In this document: one piece after another, positions 36,035-44,670 of the stretch
Numbering within the stretch: the first letter of the stretch is position 1
Layout: each line of letters starts with the position of its first letter
Source of the DNA: Qipengyuania marisflavi
GTDB lineage: Bacteria > Pseudomonadota > Alphaproteobacteria > Sphingomonadales > Sphingomonadaceae
DNA length: 64,000 nt
Direction of reading: 5' to 3'
Assembly (NCBI RefSeq): GCF_005884405.1
Contig: NZ_VCAO01000004.1
Span: forward strand, 93,617-157,616
Translations under genes and position numbers: made by a program
Notes under the pieces: generated by a model
What the model saw: the letters and a program-made list of their open reading frames with translations, nothing else
Told to the model about the DNA's origin: nothing
Database searches by the model: none

Positions 36035-37021
36035 TCAGGCGGGGCCGAGATCGCCCTGTCCGATGGTGCCGCTGGCCATTTCGAGCATCTTGTCGAGGCT
36101 GCGCTTGGCTTGCAGGCGTAGACCTTCCTCGATTTCAATACGCGGCTCCAGATCGCGCAGGCAGGCGTAGAGCTTCTCCATCGTGTTGAGCGCCATGTAC
36201 GGGCAGATATTGCAGCTGCAATTGCCGTCCGCGCCGGGCGCTCCGATGAAATTCTTGTTCGGCAGCGCCTTTTCCATCTGGTGGATAATATGTGGTTCGG
36301 TCGCGACGATCAGCGTATCGCCGGTAAAGGTTTCGGCGAATTGCAGGATGCCGCTGGTCGAACCGACATAATCGGCATGATCGACGATGTTCGGTGGGCA
36401 TTCGGGATGCGCTGCGATGGGCGCGCCGGGATATTGTTCTTTCAGCTTGAGCAGCTCGGTCTCGCTGAACGCCTCGTGCACAATGCACACGCCCGGCCAC
36501 AGCAACATCTCGCGGTCAAACTTGCGCGACAGATAGCCGCCCAGATGCCGGTCGGGTCCGAAGATGATCTTCTGATCTTTGGGGATTTGCTGCAGGATCG
36601 TCTCGGCGCTGGAGCTGGTAACGATCACGTCCGACAGTGCTTTCACCTCAGTCGAGCAATTGATGTAAGTCAGCGCGATGTGATCGGGATGCGCTTCACG
36701 AAAAGCACGAAATTTGTCTGGCGGGCAGCTGTCTTCAAGCGAGCAGCCGGCGTCCATGTCGGGCAGAACGACGATCTTTTCCGGGCTGAGAATCTTGGCG
36801 GTATCAGCCATGAATTTCACTCCGCAGAACGCAATGACATCAGCATCGGTTTCTGCCGCCATCTGGCTGAGCTGGAGCGAATCGCCGACAAAATCGGCAA
36901 GGTCCTGAATGTCGGGCGTCTGATAATAATGCGCCAGGATCACTGCATTGCGCTCTTTGCGCAGGCGATTGATTTCGGCGAGCAGGTCAGTGCCGGTTGG
37001 GAGGGGGGATTGTGCCGTCAT
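36035..37021 (-). CDS. nadA: NadA, quinolinate synthase
   Basis: 328 residues. The three cluster-ligand Cys segments are visible: DMDAGCSLEDSC, PGVCIVHEAF and GNCSCNICPYM. LAHYYQTPDIQDLADFVGDS is the N-terminal signature. It condenses iminoaspartate with dihydroxyacetone phosphate to quinolinate, using a [4Fe-4S] cluster, for NAD synthesis. nadB and nadC are not in the window. The ATG at 37021 overlaps the stop of the DUF4230 gene by 4 nt, so nadA probably follows that gene on one mRNA. Confidence 0.95.
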   Translation of the reverse strand: MTAQSPLPTGTDLLAEINRLRKERNAVILAHYYQTPDIQDLADFVGDSLQLSQMAAETDADVIAFCGVKFMADTAKILSPEKIVVLPDMDAGCSLEDSCPPDKFRAFREAHPDHIALTYINCSTEVKALSDVIVTSSSAETILQQIPKDQKIIFGPDRHLGGYLSRKFDREMLLWPGVCIVHEAFSETELLKLKEQYPGAPIAAHPECPPNIVDHADYVGSTSGILQFAETFTGDTLIVATEPHIIHQMEKALPNKNFIGAPGADGNCSCNICPYMALNTMEKLYACLRDLEPRIEIEEGLRLQAKRSLDKMLEMASGTIGQGDLGPA

Positions 37022-37704
37022 TGGGGTGCTTTCTCTCCGTCGAAGCGGACGTTGACTGTCACATCGCCATAACCGGCGACCTGTAGCGGGATGGTGAGGT
37101 TCTGGCGGATCGCTGCCTTGGCGGCGCTGCGGGCCAGCGCCATGACCTGCGGGTTCTTGGCAAAGGCGGTGGCTTTGCGGCCCGCCTGCTCGGAATTGTT
37201 CGTGCTGAGCGAGCGGGAGGTGGTGCCGGTGACGAACAGGCCCTCTTCGAAAAACAGCGCTTCCGCCTCGTCGATATTGGGTTCGCTGGTGCGCAGCGGC
37301 GGCAGCCGGACTTCCAGCGTCTTGGCCTCGCCATCCCAGCTCATCCGGTCACGGTCCATCTGCGACAGGTCGAGGCGGTAATCGACCGTGGCGGGGACGA
37401 TCATCGCCTGCGCCGATTCCATGATCGGCACGCCCATCACCCGGCTGGTATTGGTGCTTTGCGCCACCACCTGAAACCGCGAGTTGAAAACCACCAGAGA
37501 ATTCTGTTTCTCGAACGCCAGCATCGCACTGCCGACCGGATCGCCCTCTTCCTCGTAGAAAAACGCGCGCCAGCCCAGCCACGCCACGGCGGCCAGCAGG
37601 ACGATCACGATCAGCCACGGAACCCCCTGCACGCGCGCCAGCGGCTGTTCGCGGCTCGGCTCGGTGTGCAGCGTGGTCGGATGAGTTTTCAGCTTGTCTG
37701 CCAT
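37018..37704 (-). CDS. DUF4230 domain protein
   Basis: 228 residues. One membrane helix lies near residues 28-46 (VPWLIVIVLLAAVAWLGW), after a short cytoplasmic N terminus. The rest (NSLVVFNSRFQVVAQ ... DYRLDLSQMDRDRMSWD ... LEVRLPPL) matches the DUF4230 fold, a periplasmic domain of unknown role. It overlaps nadA and, at its 5' end, the metallo-hydrolase gene by 16 nt, so the three form a tight operon. Confidence 0.85.
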   Translation of the reverse strand: MADKLKTHPTTLHTEPSREQPLARVQGVPWLIVIVLLAAVAWLGWRAFFYEEEGDPVGSAMLAFEKQNSLVVFNSRFQVVAQSTNTSRVMGVPIMESAQAMIVPATVDYRLDLSQMDRDRMSWDGEAKTLEVRLPPLRTSEPNIDEAEALFFEEGLFVTGTTSRSLSTNNSEQAGRKATAFAKNPQVMALARSAAKAAIRQNLTIPLQVAGYGDVTVNVRFDGEKAPQ

Positions 37705-38561
37705 GTATCCCCCGAACGAGCGACCAACCCCCGGCGTTCCAGATCAATCAGATGCGCGGTCACCGACATCTCTGCCGCGCCTGTCAGCCGCGGGTCCAGA
37801 CCTTTGTACATTTTGGGCACCAGACCGGCCGCGTGGTGCGGTGCCTCGCCCAGCAGCCGGACAATCTGGTTCTCGCGCTGACGGCGATGGCCGATCATAC
37901 CGCGAACCAGCTGGCGCGGTTTGGTAACGGCGGGACCATGCGCGGGATAATAGATCCGGTCTTCACGGTCCTGAAGTATCTCCAGACTGCGCATATAGTC
38001 CGCCATATCGCCATCGGGCGGCACAATCACGCTGGTCGACCAGCCCATGACATGATCGCCAGTGAACAGCGCGCCGCTTTCCTCCAGCGCAAAACACAGA
38101 TGGTTCGAAACATGGCCCGGCGTGGCCACTGCGTGCAGGGTCCAGCCCGGCCCGGTCATTGCTTCGCCATCGTCCAGCACGCGGTCAGGCGAATAATCGC
38201 GGTCGAAAGCGGCATCGACACGCGGGCCACTGTCATCCAGCACCAGCGGTGCGCAGCCAACCACGGGCGCTCCAGTACGCCGGGCCAGCGGTGCGGCAGC
38301 GGGCGAGTGATCGCGGTGCGTATGCGTGCACATGATGGCGCAGACATGCTCCCCGCCAATCGCCGCGTCCAGCGCCAGCAGATGGTCGGGCGTAGCGGGG
38401 CCGGGGTCGATCACCGCGCAGCCATCGCCCAGTCCCACGATGTAAGTCTGCGTGCCGGTATAGGTATAGGGCGAGGGATTGGGGGCCAGCACACGCCGCA
38501 CCAGTGGCTCGATCTGTTCGGCGGTGCCAGTGGGCCAGGGTTTGGGCGGAATTGCTGTCAT
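37689..38561 (-). CDS. Metallo-beta-lactamase-fold hydrolase (LACTB2-like)
   Basis: 290 residues. THTHRDHSPAAA is the HxHxDH metal-binding motif; other ligands are in TPGHVSNH, TGDHVMGW and YPAHGP. The C-terminal ~70 residues (GHRRQRENQIVRLLGEAPHHAAGLVPKMY) form the small winged-helix-like BLACT_WH domain, as in human LACTB2 and related endoribonuclease/hydrolase proteins. The substrate is unknown. The ATG at 38561 starts the conserved part. It is divergent from glpK, 105 nt away. Confidence 0.9.
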   Translation of the reverse strand: MTAIPPKPWPTGTAEQIEPLVRRVLAPNPSPYTYTGTQTYIVGLGDGCAVIDPGPATPDHLLALDAAIGGEHVCAIMCTHTHRDHSPAAAPLARRTGAPVVGCAPLVLDDSGPRVDAAFDRDYSPDRVLDDGEAMTGPGWTLHAVATPGHVSNHLCFALEESGALFTGDHVMGWSTSVIVPPDGDMADYMRSLEILQDREDRIYYPAHGPAVTKPRQLVRGMIGHRRQRENQIVRLLGEAPHHAAGLVPKMYKGLDPRLTGAAEMSVTAHLIDLERRGLVARSGDTWQTS

Positions 38562-38666
38562 CGGCTTGGCATATGGGGAAGCGCGCCGCCTGTGTCGAGC
38601 CGCACGAGCAAGGGCCCGCGTGACCTTGCCCTCGACACCGGGCGCGGGGCACGGCAGACGGGGCGA

Positions 38667-40130
38667 ATGGGAGAACAGATTCTGGTCCTCGATGCGGGGA
38701 CAACTTCGACACGGGCGATGGTTTTCGATGCTGCCGGGCAGATGCTGGCGGTGGCGCAGCAGGAACTGACGCAGCATTATCCGCAAGCCGGGTGGGTGGA
38801 GCATGATGCTGCCGAAATCTGGGCCAAGACGCTTGCCTGCGCGCGTGAGGTGGTTGGCGACACGCCAGACCGCATTGCGGCCATTGGCATCACCAACCAG
38901 CGTGAAACCGTGGTCGCATGGGACCGCCAGACTGGCGAGCCGCTGGCCAATGCGATTGTCTGGCAGGACCGCCGAACCGCCGCTGCCTGCGCGCAATTAA
39001 AGGATGCTGGGCACGAGGATGCGGTGCAGCGCCAGACCGGCCTGCTGCTCGATCCCTATTTCTCCGCCACAAAGATGCGCTGGCTGCTCGATAATCAGGA
39101 CGCGGTGCGCAGCGCGGCAGAGCGCGGCGATCTGGCGTTTGGCACTGTGGAAAGCTGGCTGGTGTGGAAATTGTCTGGCGGCGCACATGTTTCGGACGCC
39201 AGCAATGCCAGCCGCACCCTGCTGCTGGCGCTGGACGTGGCGCAGTTTGATCCTGGACTCTGCGATCTGTTCGGTGTGCCGCGTTCGGCGCTGCCCGAAG
39301 TGGTCGACACACATGGCGCGCTGGCGATTTGCGCGAGCGAGCATCTTGGCGCGGCGATCCCGATTTGCGGGCTGGTGGGGGATCAGCAATCCGCGACCAT
39401 CGGGCAAGGCTGCCTGACGCTGGGCGAAACCAAGGCGACTTATGGCACTGGCGCTTTTGTGCTGACCAATAAGGGCAGCGACATCCCGCGATCGGCCAAC
39501 CGCCTGCTGGGGACGATACTGTGCCAGCAAGCGGGACAGCGGATTTATGCCTTGGAGGGATCGTGCTTCGTTGCGGGCAGCCTGGTGCAATATCTGCGCG
39601 ATACGCTGGGGCTGATCGGCAGCGCAGCCGAGACCGAGGCGCTGGCCCGCTCGATCCCCGATAGCGGTGAGGTGGTGATCGTGCCCGCGCTGGCCGGACT
39701 TGGCGCACCGCACTGGCGGCCTGATGCGCGCGGAGTGATTTCGGGTCTCAGCTTCGCCAGTGGCCGCGCGCAGATCGCGCGCGCGGCGTTGGAGGCGATG
39801 GCGCATCAGACGCAGGATCTGGCGCGCGCCTTTGCCGCCGATGGCGCGCCGTGGTCGCGGCTGAAGATTGATGGCGGGATGAGCGCCAATGACTGGATGG
39901 CGCAGGATCTGGCCGATGTGATCGACCTGCCTGTCGAACGCCCCGATTTTGTCGAGACGACCGCGCTGGGCGCAGCAATCTGCGCAGCAGTTGGCACGGG
40001 GCTGTATGGCTCGCTGAATGACGCGGCACAGGCGATGCGCGGTCCGGCGAAGGAATTTGCAGCAGATATGGCGGACGATGTTCGCGAGGCGCGGCTGGCA
40101 CGCTATGCGCGCGCGCTGACTGCCGCCTGA
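38667..40130 (+). CDS. glpK: GlpK, glycerol kinase
   Basis: 487 residues. It belongs to the FGGY kinase family, with N-terminal LVLDAGTTSTRAMVFD, ITNQRETVVAWDR, ATYGTGAFVLTNKG, APALAGLGAPHW-type VPALAGLGAPHWRPDARG and DGGMSANDWMAQ. It makes glycerol-3-phosphate from glycerol and ATP. The ATG at 38667 is used because all upstream codons are antisense to the metallo-hydrolase gene. No glycerol facilitator or GlpD is in the window. Its stop abuts the stop of the DUF1465 gene on the other strand. Confidence 0.95.
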   Translation: MGEQILVLDAGTTSTRAMVFDAAGQMLAVAQQELTQHYPQAGWVEHDAAEIWAKTLACAREVVGDTPDRIAAIGITNQRETVVAWDRQTGEPLANAIVWQDRRTAAACAQLKDAGHEDAVQRQTGLLLDPYFSATKMRWLLDNQDAVRSAAERGDLAFGTVESWLVWKLSGGAHVSDASNASRTLLLALDVAQFDPGLCDLFGVPRSALPEVVDTHGALAICASEHLGAAIPICGLVGDQQSATIGQGCLTLGETKATYGTGAFVLTNKGSDIPRSANRLLGTILCQQAGQRIYALEGSCFVAGSLVQYLRDTLGLIGSAAETEALARSIPDSGEVVIVPALAGLGAPHWRPDARGVISGLSFASGRAQIARAALEAMAHQTQDLARAFAADGAPWSRLKIDGGMSANDWMAQDLADVIDLPVERPDFVETTALGAAICAAVGTGLYGSLNDAAQAMRGPAKEFAADMADDVREARLARYARALTAA

Positions 40131-40586
40131 TCAGCCGGTCTTGAACGCCTGCGCCAGCCGTCCGTGCATGGCCAGCACGGGGGCATTTTCCGAGGGGTCC
40201 TGCGCGCGCCAATCACCATCCAGACGCGCCACGCGGGCGTGCAGCCGCTCGCTTTCGCGGATTAGAGCGCGGGTCTCAGGCTCTAGCAGCGCCAGCTGAT
40301 CGGGTTCAGAAGGACGATCCTCGGGCAGCGGGCCAAGCCGCCGCAACTGGCCTTCGCTCATTTCGCCCGCCAGATAGGCGCGCTGGTTCAGCAGCCACGC
40401 CAGCGTGTGCATCAGCCGCGTGGTGCTGCGCAATCCTTCGATCGACAGCGCCACCCGTGTCAGATCATTGGCATCGGCGGTGCGATCGGGAATGCGCATG
40501 TCAAAGCACAGCCGTGCCTCGTCGGCGAGCATCAGTGCCTCGCCATAAAGCGCCTCGATAATCTGTTCGTTGATGGTTGTGGCCAT
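40131..40586 (-). CDS. DUF1465 family protein (RcdA-like)
   Basis: 151 residues, largely helical. INEQIIEALYGEALMLADEAR and STTRLMHTLAWLLNQRAY are typical of DUF1465. As I recall, this family includes RcdA, the adaptor that helps ClpXP degrade CtrA during the alphaproteobacterial cell cycle; that role is inferred and should be confirmed by alignment. ATG at 40586; a GTG nine bases upstream is also possible. Little Shine-Dalgarno signal is visible. It is convergent with glpK. Confidence 0.8.
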   Translation of the reverse strand: MATTINEQIIEALYGEALMLADEARLCFDMRIPDRTADANDLTRVALSIEGLRSTTRLMHTLAWLLNQRAYLAGEMSEGQLRRLGPLPEDRPSEPDQLALLEPETRALIRESERLHARVARLDGDWRAQDPSENAPVLAMHGRLAQAFKTG

Positions 40587-40693
40587 GGTTATCACGCTAT
40601 TCGCTATCGTTCCATTTATGCCTATGGTTCCCGCCGCGCCACGGGTTTTTCAGACGCGTCCCGATGTGAGACGCCGCGGCGGGCGGCGATGGT

Positions 40694-40903
40694 TCAGGCG
40701 ATAATGTCGGGGACCAGCGAATCCTCGATGGCGGCGATCCGGTCTTTCAGTTGCAATTTGCGTTTCTTGATCCGGGCCACCTGAAGCTGATCGACAAAGC
40801 CGTTACGCTCGCCCGCTTCGGTCAGCACAGCAATCGCCACGTCCAGATCGCGGTGCTCGCTGCGCAGCGTCTCCAGCCGTTTTCGCAGCTCCTGTTCGTT
40901 CAC
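40694..40903 (-). CDS. DUF465 (YdcH-like) small protein
   Basis: 69 residues starting at a GTG that has GGAAGGA 5 nt upstream. It is a short coiled-coil/helical protein (VNEQELRKRLETLRSEHRDL; ARIKKRKLQLKDRIAAIED). The KKRKLQLKD pattern near the C terminus is the DUF465 hallmark. The function is unknown. The longer open frame to 41065 runs into the divergent intergenic region and lacks homology. A second DUF465 gene starts 153 nt away on the other strand. Confidence 0.83.
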   Translation of the reverse strand: MNEQELRKRLETLRSEHRDLDVAIAVLTEAGERNGFVDQLQVARIKKRKLQLKDRIAAIEDSLVPDIIA

Positions 40904-41055
40904 GCCGGTCCTTCCTGTGTTTCGCTTTATCGCGTTTCCCGAAATCAAGGGCTTTGTAAATTGGAAAGCTTGTGGTCTGATGATGATCTGGCGGCTCGTA
41001 CCGCTTTTGCTGCGAGTCGCTACCCGGGGTCGTAAACTCTGATGGAGATAGCCTG

Positions 41056-41211
41056 ATGCAATCAAGCCATATCGATGCGCTCAAATCCAAACATGCCGGC
41101 CTTGAGGCCCGCCTCCGCGATGAACAATCGCGTCCTGCGCCCGATGTCGGAATGATTCAACAGCTCAAGAAACGCAAGCTCGCGCTCAAGGAAGAGCTGT
41201 CGAGCATCTGA
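41056..41211 (+). CDS. Very small DUF465 (YdcH-like) protein
   Basis: 51 residues: MQSSHIDALKSKHAGLEARL followed by an acidic/Pro segment and QQLKKRKLALKEELSSI. The LKKRKLALKEEL ending matches the DUF465 signature. GGAG at 41044-41047 lies 8 nt upstream of the ATG. The protein is too short for most gene-length cutoffs and could be missed in annotation. It pairs with the divergent DUF465 gene, and precedes ptsP by 74 nt. Confidence 0.85.
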   Translation: MQSSHIDALKSKHAGLEARLRDEQSRPAPDVGMIQQLKKRKLALKEELSSI

Positions 41212-41285
41212 GCTACATCTCTGCGTGAAGCGGCGCGTGTTCGTGCCGCTTCCGCAAACCTGCTTTTTTGCTATAGCCTTGCGGC

Positions 41286-43556
41286 ATGACCGCTGCTGCA
41301 TCCGCTCGCCAGATTCTCACGCAATTGCACGAGGTCATGGCCCGGCGTACCCACGCCCAGTACAAGCTGGACCGGGTTGTCGAAATTATCGGCGAGAGCC
41401 TCGATAGCGAGGTCTGCTCGATCTATCTGCTGCGTGAGGGCGCATTGGAACTCTATGCCACGCGCGGCCTGAACCCCGAGGCGGTCCACGTCACCCGCAT
41501 GATGGTGGGCGAGGGGCTGACGGGCAAGATCGCAGGCAATATCGAAACGCTGAATTTGGCCGAGGCCAAGGCGCATCCCGATTTTGAATATCGGCCCGAG
41601 ACAGGGGAAGAAAAATTCCACTCCTTCGCCGGGGTTCCGATTGTCTATCGTGAACGCGCGGTGGGCGTGCTGTGCGTCCAGCATGTCGACCCGCGCCGCT
41701 ATGAAGAAGTCGAGATCGAGGCGCTGCAAACCACCGCCATGATCCTGTCCGAACTGATCGCCCACAAGGAACTGGTCGACGATCAGGAGCAGATTGAGCT
41801 TGAGGCTGCGCACGTCGAAGCGGATGTGCTGGAAGGTCTGGTGCTGGTGAAAGGCCTCGCCGCCGGGCAGGCAGTGTTCCACCAGCCGCGCATCCAAATC
41901 GATCAGGTCGTGGCCGAGGATACCGAGGCGGAGCGCCAGCGGGTTTACCGCGCCTTCGACAAGATGCGCGAACAGATCGACACGATGGGAAAAGAGCCTG
42001 AATTCGGCAAGGGCGGCGACCATGACGATGTGCTCGAAACCTATCGGATGTTTGCATATGATGAAGGCTGGAGCCGCCGTATCAATGAAGCGATCGACAG
42101 CGGGCTGACCGCTGAGGCCGCGATTGAGCGTGTTCAGCAACGCACCCGGATGCGGATGCGCGAGATTGACGATCCCTTGCTGGCTGACCGGATGCACGAT
42201 CTGGAGGATCTTTCGAACCGCCTGCTGCGGATCGTATCGGGCCAGATGAGCACTGCCGCGTCGCAGGGATTGCGGCGTGATGCCATCCTGATTGCGCGCA
42301 ATCTGGGGCCGGCCGAACTGCTCGAATATGATCGGCGGCGGCTTAAGGGCGTGGTTCTGGAGGAAGGATCGCTGACCGCGCATGTCGTGATTGTGGCGCG
42401 GGCGATGGGTATTCCGGTGCTGGGCCGCGTTTCCAATGTGCGCGCGCAGGTCAGCGAAGGCGATTCCATACTGGTCGATGCGGACAAAGGCACGGTGACG
42501 CTGCGCCCCTCGCAACAGATGCTCAATGCCTTTGATGCGCGTTTCGCCAAGAGCCGCGAACGGCAGGCTGCCTATGCCGAATTGCGTGATGTCGAACCCT
42601 TCACCCGCTGCGGCACGCGCATCACGGTGATGATGAACGCCGGGCTGCGCGACGATATGAGCACATTGCCGCTTAGCGGGGCTGACGGCGTGGGCCTGTT
42701 CCGTACCGAGTTTCAATTCCTAGTGTCATCAACCCTGCCGCAGCGCGAGCGCCAGACCCGGTTGTATCGCGACGTGCTGGATGCAGCGGGCGACAAGCCG
42801 GTGATCTTTCGCACAGTCGATATCGGCGGCGACAAGGCGGTGCCTTATCTCAATTCCGCCATTGCCGAGCGGGACGAGAACCCGGCGCTGGGTTGGCGCG
42901 CATTGCGGCTGGCGTTGGAGCGCGAAGGCTTGCTCAAATCACAAGCGCGTGCATTGCTGGAAGCGGCGGCGGGGCGCACGCTGAATGTGATGTTCCCGAT
43001 GGTGTCCGAACCGTGGGAGTTCGATGATGCCCGGGCGGTGTTCGAAGGACAGCTGGAATATTTGCGAGGACGGCGCAAGCTGGTGCCCGAAGTGATCAAT
43101 TACGGCTGCATGCTCGAAGTCCCCGCGCTGGCGGAGGTGATGGAGCAGATGGTCGAGCGGGCGTCCTTCATATCGGTTGGTACCAATGATCTGACGCAAT
43201 TCCTGTTCGCTGCCGACCGCGCCAATCCCAAGCTTGCCGAACGCTATGATTGGCTGAGCCCGGCGATCCTGCGCTTTCTGGCGCGGGTTTCACAAGGGGT
43301 GGTGGGGCACAAGGTCGATCTGGCAGTGTGCGGGGAAATGGGCGGACGGCGGCTGGAAGCGTTGGCGCTGCTGGGCATCGGTTATCGCCGCTTGTCGATC
43401 ACTCCGGCGGCGGTCGGGCCGATCAAGGAACTGGTGCGCAAGGTCGACCTTGAGGAAATCACCACGCAGATGACCGAATGGCTGCTGCGCCCCCCGCCCA
43501 ATATGCGTGCGGCATTGCAGGGTTGGGCGGCGGAGCGCGAAATCGACACCGATTGA
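41286..43556 (+). CDS. ptsP: PtsP, phosphoenolpyruvate-protein phosphotransferase of the nitrogen PTS (EI-Ntr)
   Basis: 756 residues. An N-terminal GAF domain (about 18-155) with FHSFAGVPIVYRERAVGVLCV distinguishes it from sugar-PTS enzyme I. The swivelling domain carries the phospho-His in GSLTAHVVIVARAMGIPV (about His366). A C-terminal PEP-binding barrel follows (GVGLFRTEFQFL; RTVDIGGDKAVPYL; VGTNDLTQF; CGEMGG). It takes phosphate from PEP and passes it to NPr, then EIIA-Ntr, in a regulatory relay. NPr and EIIA-Ntr genes are not in the window. ATG at 41286. Confidence 0.94.
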   Translation: MTAAASARQILTQLHEVMARRTHAQYKLDRVVEIIGESLDSEVCSIYLLREGALELYATRGLNPEAVHVTRMMVGEGLTGKIAGNIETLNLAEAKAHPDFEYRPETGEEKFHSFAGVPIVYRERAVGVLCVQHVDPRRYEEVEIEALQTTAMILSELIAHKELVDDQEQIELEAAHVEADVLEGLVLVKGLAAGQAVFHQPRIQIDQVVAEDTEAERQRVYRAFDKMREQIDTMGKEPEFGKGGDHDDVLETYRMFAYDEGWSRRINEAIDSGLTAEAAIERVQQRTRMRMREIDDPLLADRMHDLEDLSNRLLRIVSGQMSTAASQGLRRDAILIARNLGPAELLEYDRRRLKGVVLEEGSLTAHVVIVARAMGIPVLGRVSNVRAQVSEGDSILVDADKGTVTLRPSQQMLNAFDARFAKSRERQAAYAELRDVEPFTRCGTRITVMMNAGLRDDMSTLPLSGADGVGLFRTEFQFLVSSTLPQRERQTRLYRDVLDAAGDKPVIFRTVDIGGDKAVPYLNSAIAERDENPALGWRALRLALEREGLLKSQARALLEAAAGRTLNVMFPMVSEPWEFDDARAVFEGQLEYLRGRRKLVPEVINYGCMLEVPALAEVMEQMVERASFISVGTNDLTQFLFAADRANPKLAERYDWLSPAILRFLARVSQGVVGHKVDLAVCGEMGGRRLEALALLGIGYRRLSITPAAVGPIKELVRKVDLEEITTQMTEWLLRPPPNMRAALQGWAAEREIDTD

Positions 43557-43715
43557 TCTTTCAGCGTGGCTTTGCCGCGCAAAACAGTCGGTTGGCCGGT
43601 TTGCGGTGAATGTGCTATGCTGACACCGCTTGACAGCAGCCGCGCCGCACCGCTTTTGGCGGGCAACCAAAAAATAGTGCGGGCATGACCCGCAGGGCCG
43701 AAATCCGGGGACCGC

Positions 43716-44570
43716 ATGGAACAGGACGACATCGTCGAAGAAACCGCTACACCTTCGGATCGGGTGGGTGACCGGCTGCGCTTGGCTCGGCAGGAGGCTG
43801 GCTATGAGCTGAGCCAGGTTGCTGCCGAGACCCGTATCCCGCACCGCCATCTCGTCGCGATCGAAGCGGGCCATTATGCCGAACTGCCATCGCGCACCTA
43901 TGCCATCGGATTTGCCCGCACCTATGCCCGCATGGTTGGGCTGGACGAGCGCGACGTGGTTGATCAGGTCCGCGCCGAACTGGCCGAGGGTACGCCGGGT
44001 AACGGCGTTGCAGGAACGGCGAAATTCGAACCCGGTGATCCCGCCCGCGTGCCCAGCCGCGGTCTGGCATGGTTTGCCGTGCTGGCCGCGATTCTGCTGA
44101 TGGGCGGCGTCTACGCGTTCTACAGCAGCTATCTGGCCCCCGGCCTCGGCCCTGCTCCGCTGACCGAGGAAACTCCTCTAGCGGCCAAGGCTCCTGCCAA
44201 AAACGGCGCGGCAGCCGGAGCGGCGACTCCTGTCGCGGCCAGCGGGCCAGTGGTTTTCACCAGCCTGATGGATGACACCTGGGTCAAATTCTACGATGCC
44301 AAGGGCGAGCGCTTGTACGAAGCGCAGATGGCCAAGGGTGACAGCTTCACCATTCCCGCCGATGCCGAAGGGCCGCAGGTCTGGACGGGGCGGCCCTATG
44401 CGCTGGCGATAACGGTCGGCGGCAAAACGGTGCCCAAGCTGTCCGAAGAAGATGTCATCATGAAAGATATCCCGGTAACTGCGCAGGCTCTGGCATCACG
44501 GCCAGCCCCGGCGCGCAGCACCGCTGCTCCCACCACGCCACCGGCGGCTCGGACAGCTCCCGCCGGTTAA
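43716..44570 (+). CDS. RodZ-like helix-turn-helix membrane protein (DUF4115)
   Basis: 284 residues. N-terminal HTH (about 16-80): VGDRLRLARQEAGYELSQVA, RTYAIGFARTYARMVGLD, the RodZ signature. One membrane helix lies at about 112-132 (GLAWFAVLAAILLMGGVYAFY). An Ala/Pro-rich linker and a C-terminal DUF4115 periplasmic domain follow (MDDTWVKFYDAKGERLYEAQMAKGD). RodZ links MreB to the cell-wall machinery, so a role in cell shape is inferred. ATG at 43716. It lies between ptsP and the cpoB-like gene, all on the plus strand. Confidence 0.87.
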   Translation: MEQDDIVEETATPSDRVGDRLRLARQEAGYELSQVAAETRIPHRHLVAIEAGHYAELPSRTYAIGFARTYARMVGLDERDVVDQVRAELAEGTPGNGVAGTAKFEPGDPARVPSRGLAWFAVLAAILLMGGVYAFYSSYLAPGLGPAPLTEETPLAAKAPAKNGAAAGAATPVAASGPVVFTSLMDDTWVKFYDAKGERLYEAQMAKGDSFTIPADAEGPQVWTGRPYALAITVGGKTVPKLSEEDVIMKDIPVTAQALASRPAPARSTAAPTTPPAARTAPAG

Positions 44571-44589
44571 GTCAGCTTTTGAATAGGAA

Positions 44590-44634
44590 AACCTGCTTCA
44601 TCCCCTCGACAGTTTGGGGGTGTTACGGCAGGTT
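44590..44634 (+). promoter_or_regulatory. Nested hairpin upstream of the cpoB-like gene
   Basis: AACCTGC (44590-44596) pairs with GCAGGTT (44628-44634), and CCCC (44602-44605) can pair with GGGG inside. It lies in the 100-nt gap after rodZ. No U-run follows, so it could be a leader structure or a weak terminator. Confidence 0.3.
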
Positions 44635-44670
44635 AACCTTTACCTTATTCGATCTGGAGATTTGCCGAGC

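Noticed and set aside
37752..38666. 305-codon N-terminal extension of the glpK frame
   Set aside because: It is antisense to the metallo-hydrolase gene, has no kinase-like residues, and glycerol kinase homology begins exactly at 38667.
41271..42716. 481-codon minus-strand open frame
   Set aside because: Antisense shadow of ptsP without any recognised motif.
43679..43696. TGCGGG-CATGA-CCCGCA hairpin as terminator of ptsP
   Set aside because: No U-run follows and the stem is only six bp; common in GC-rich DNA.
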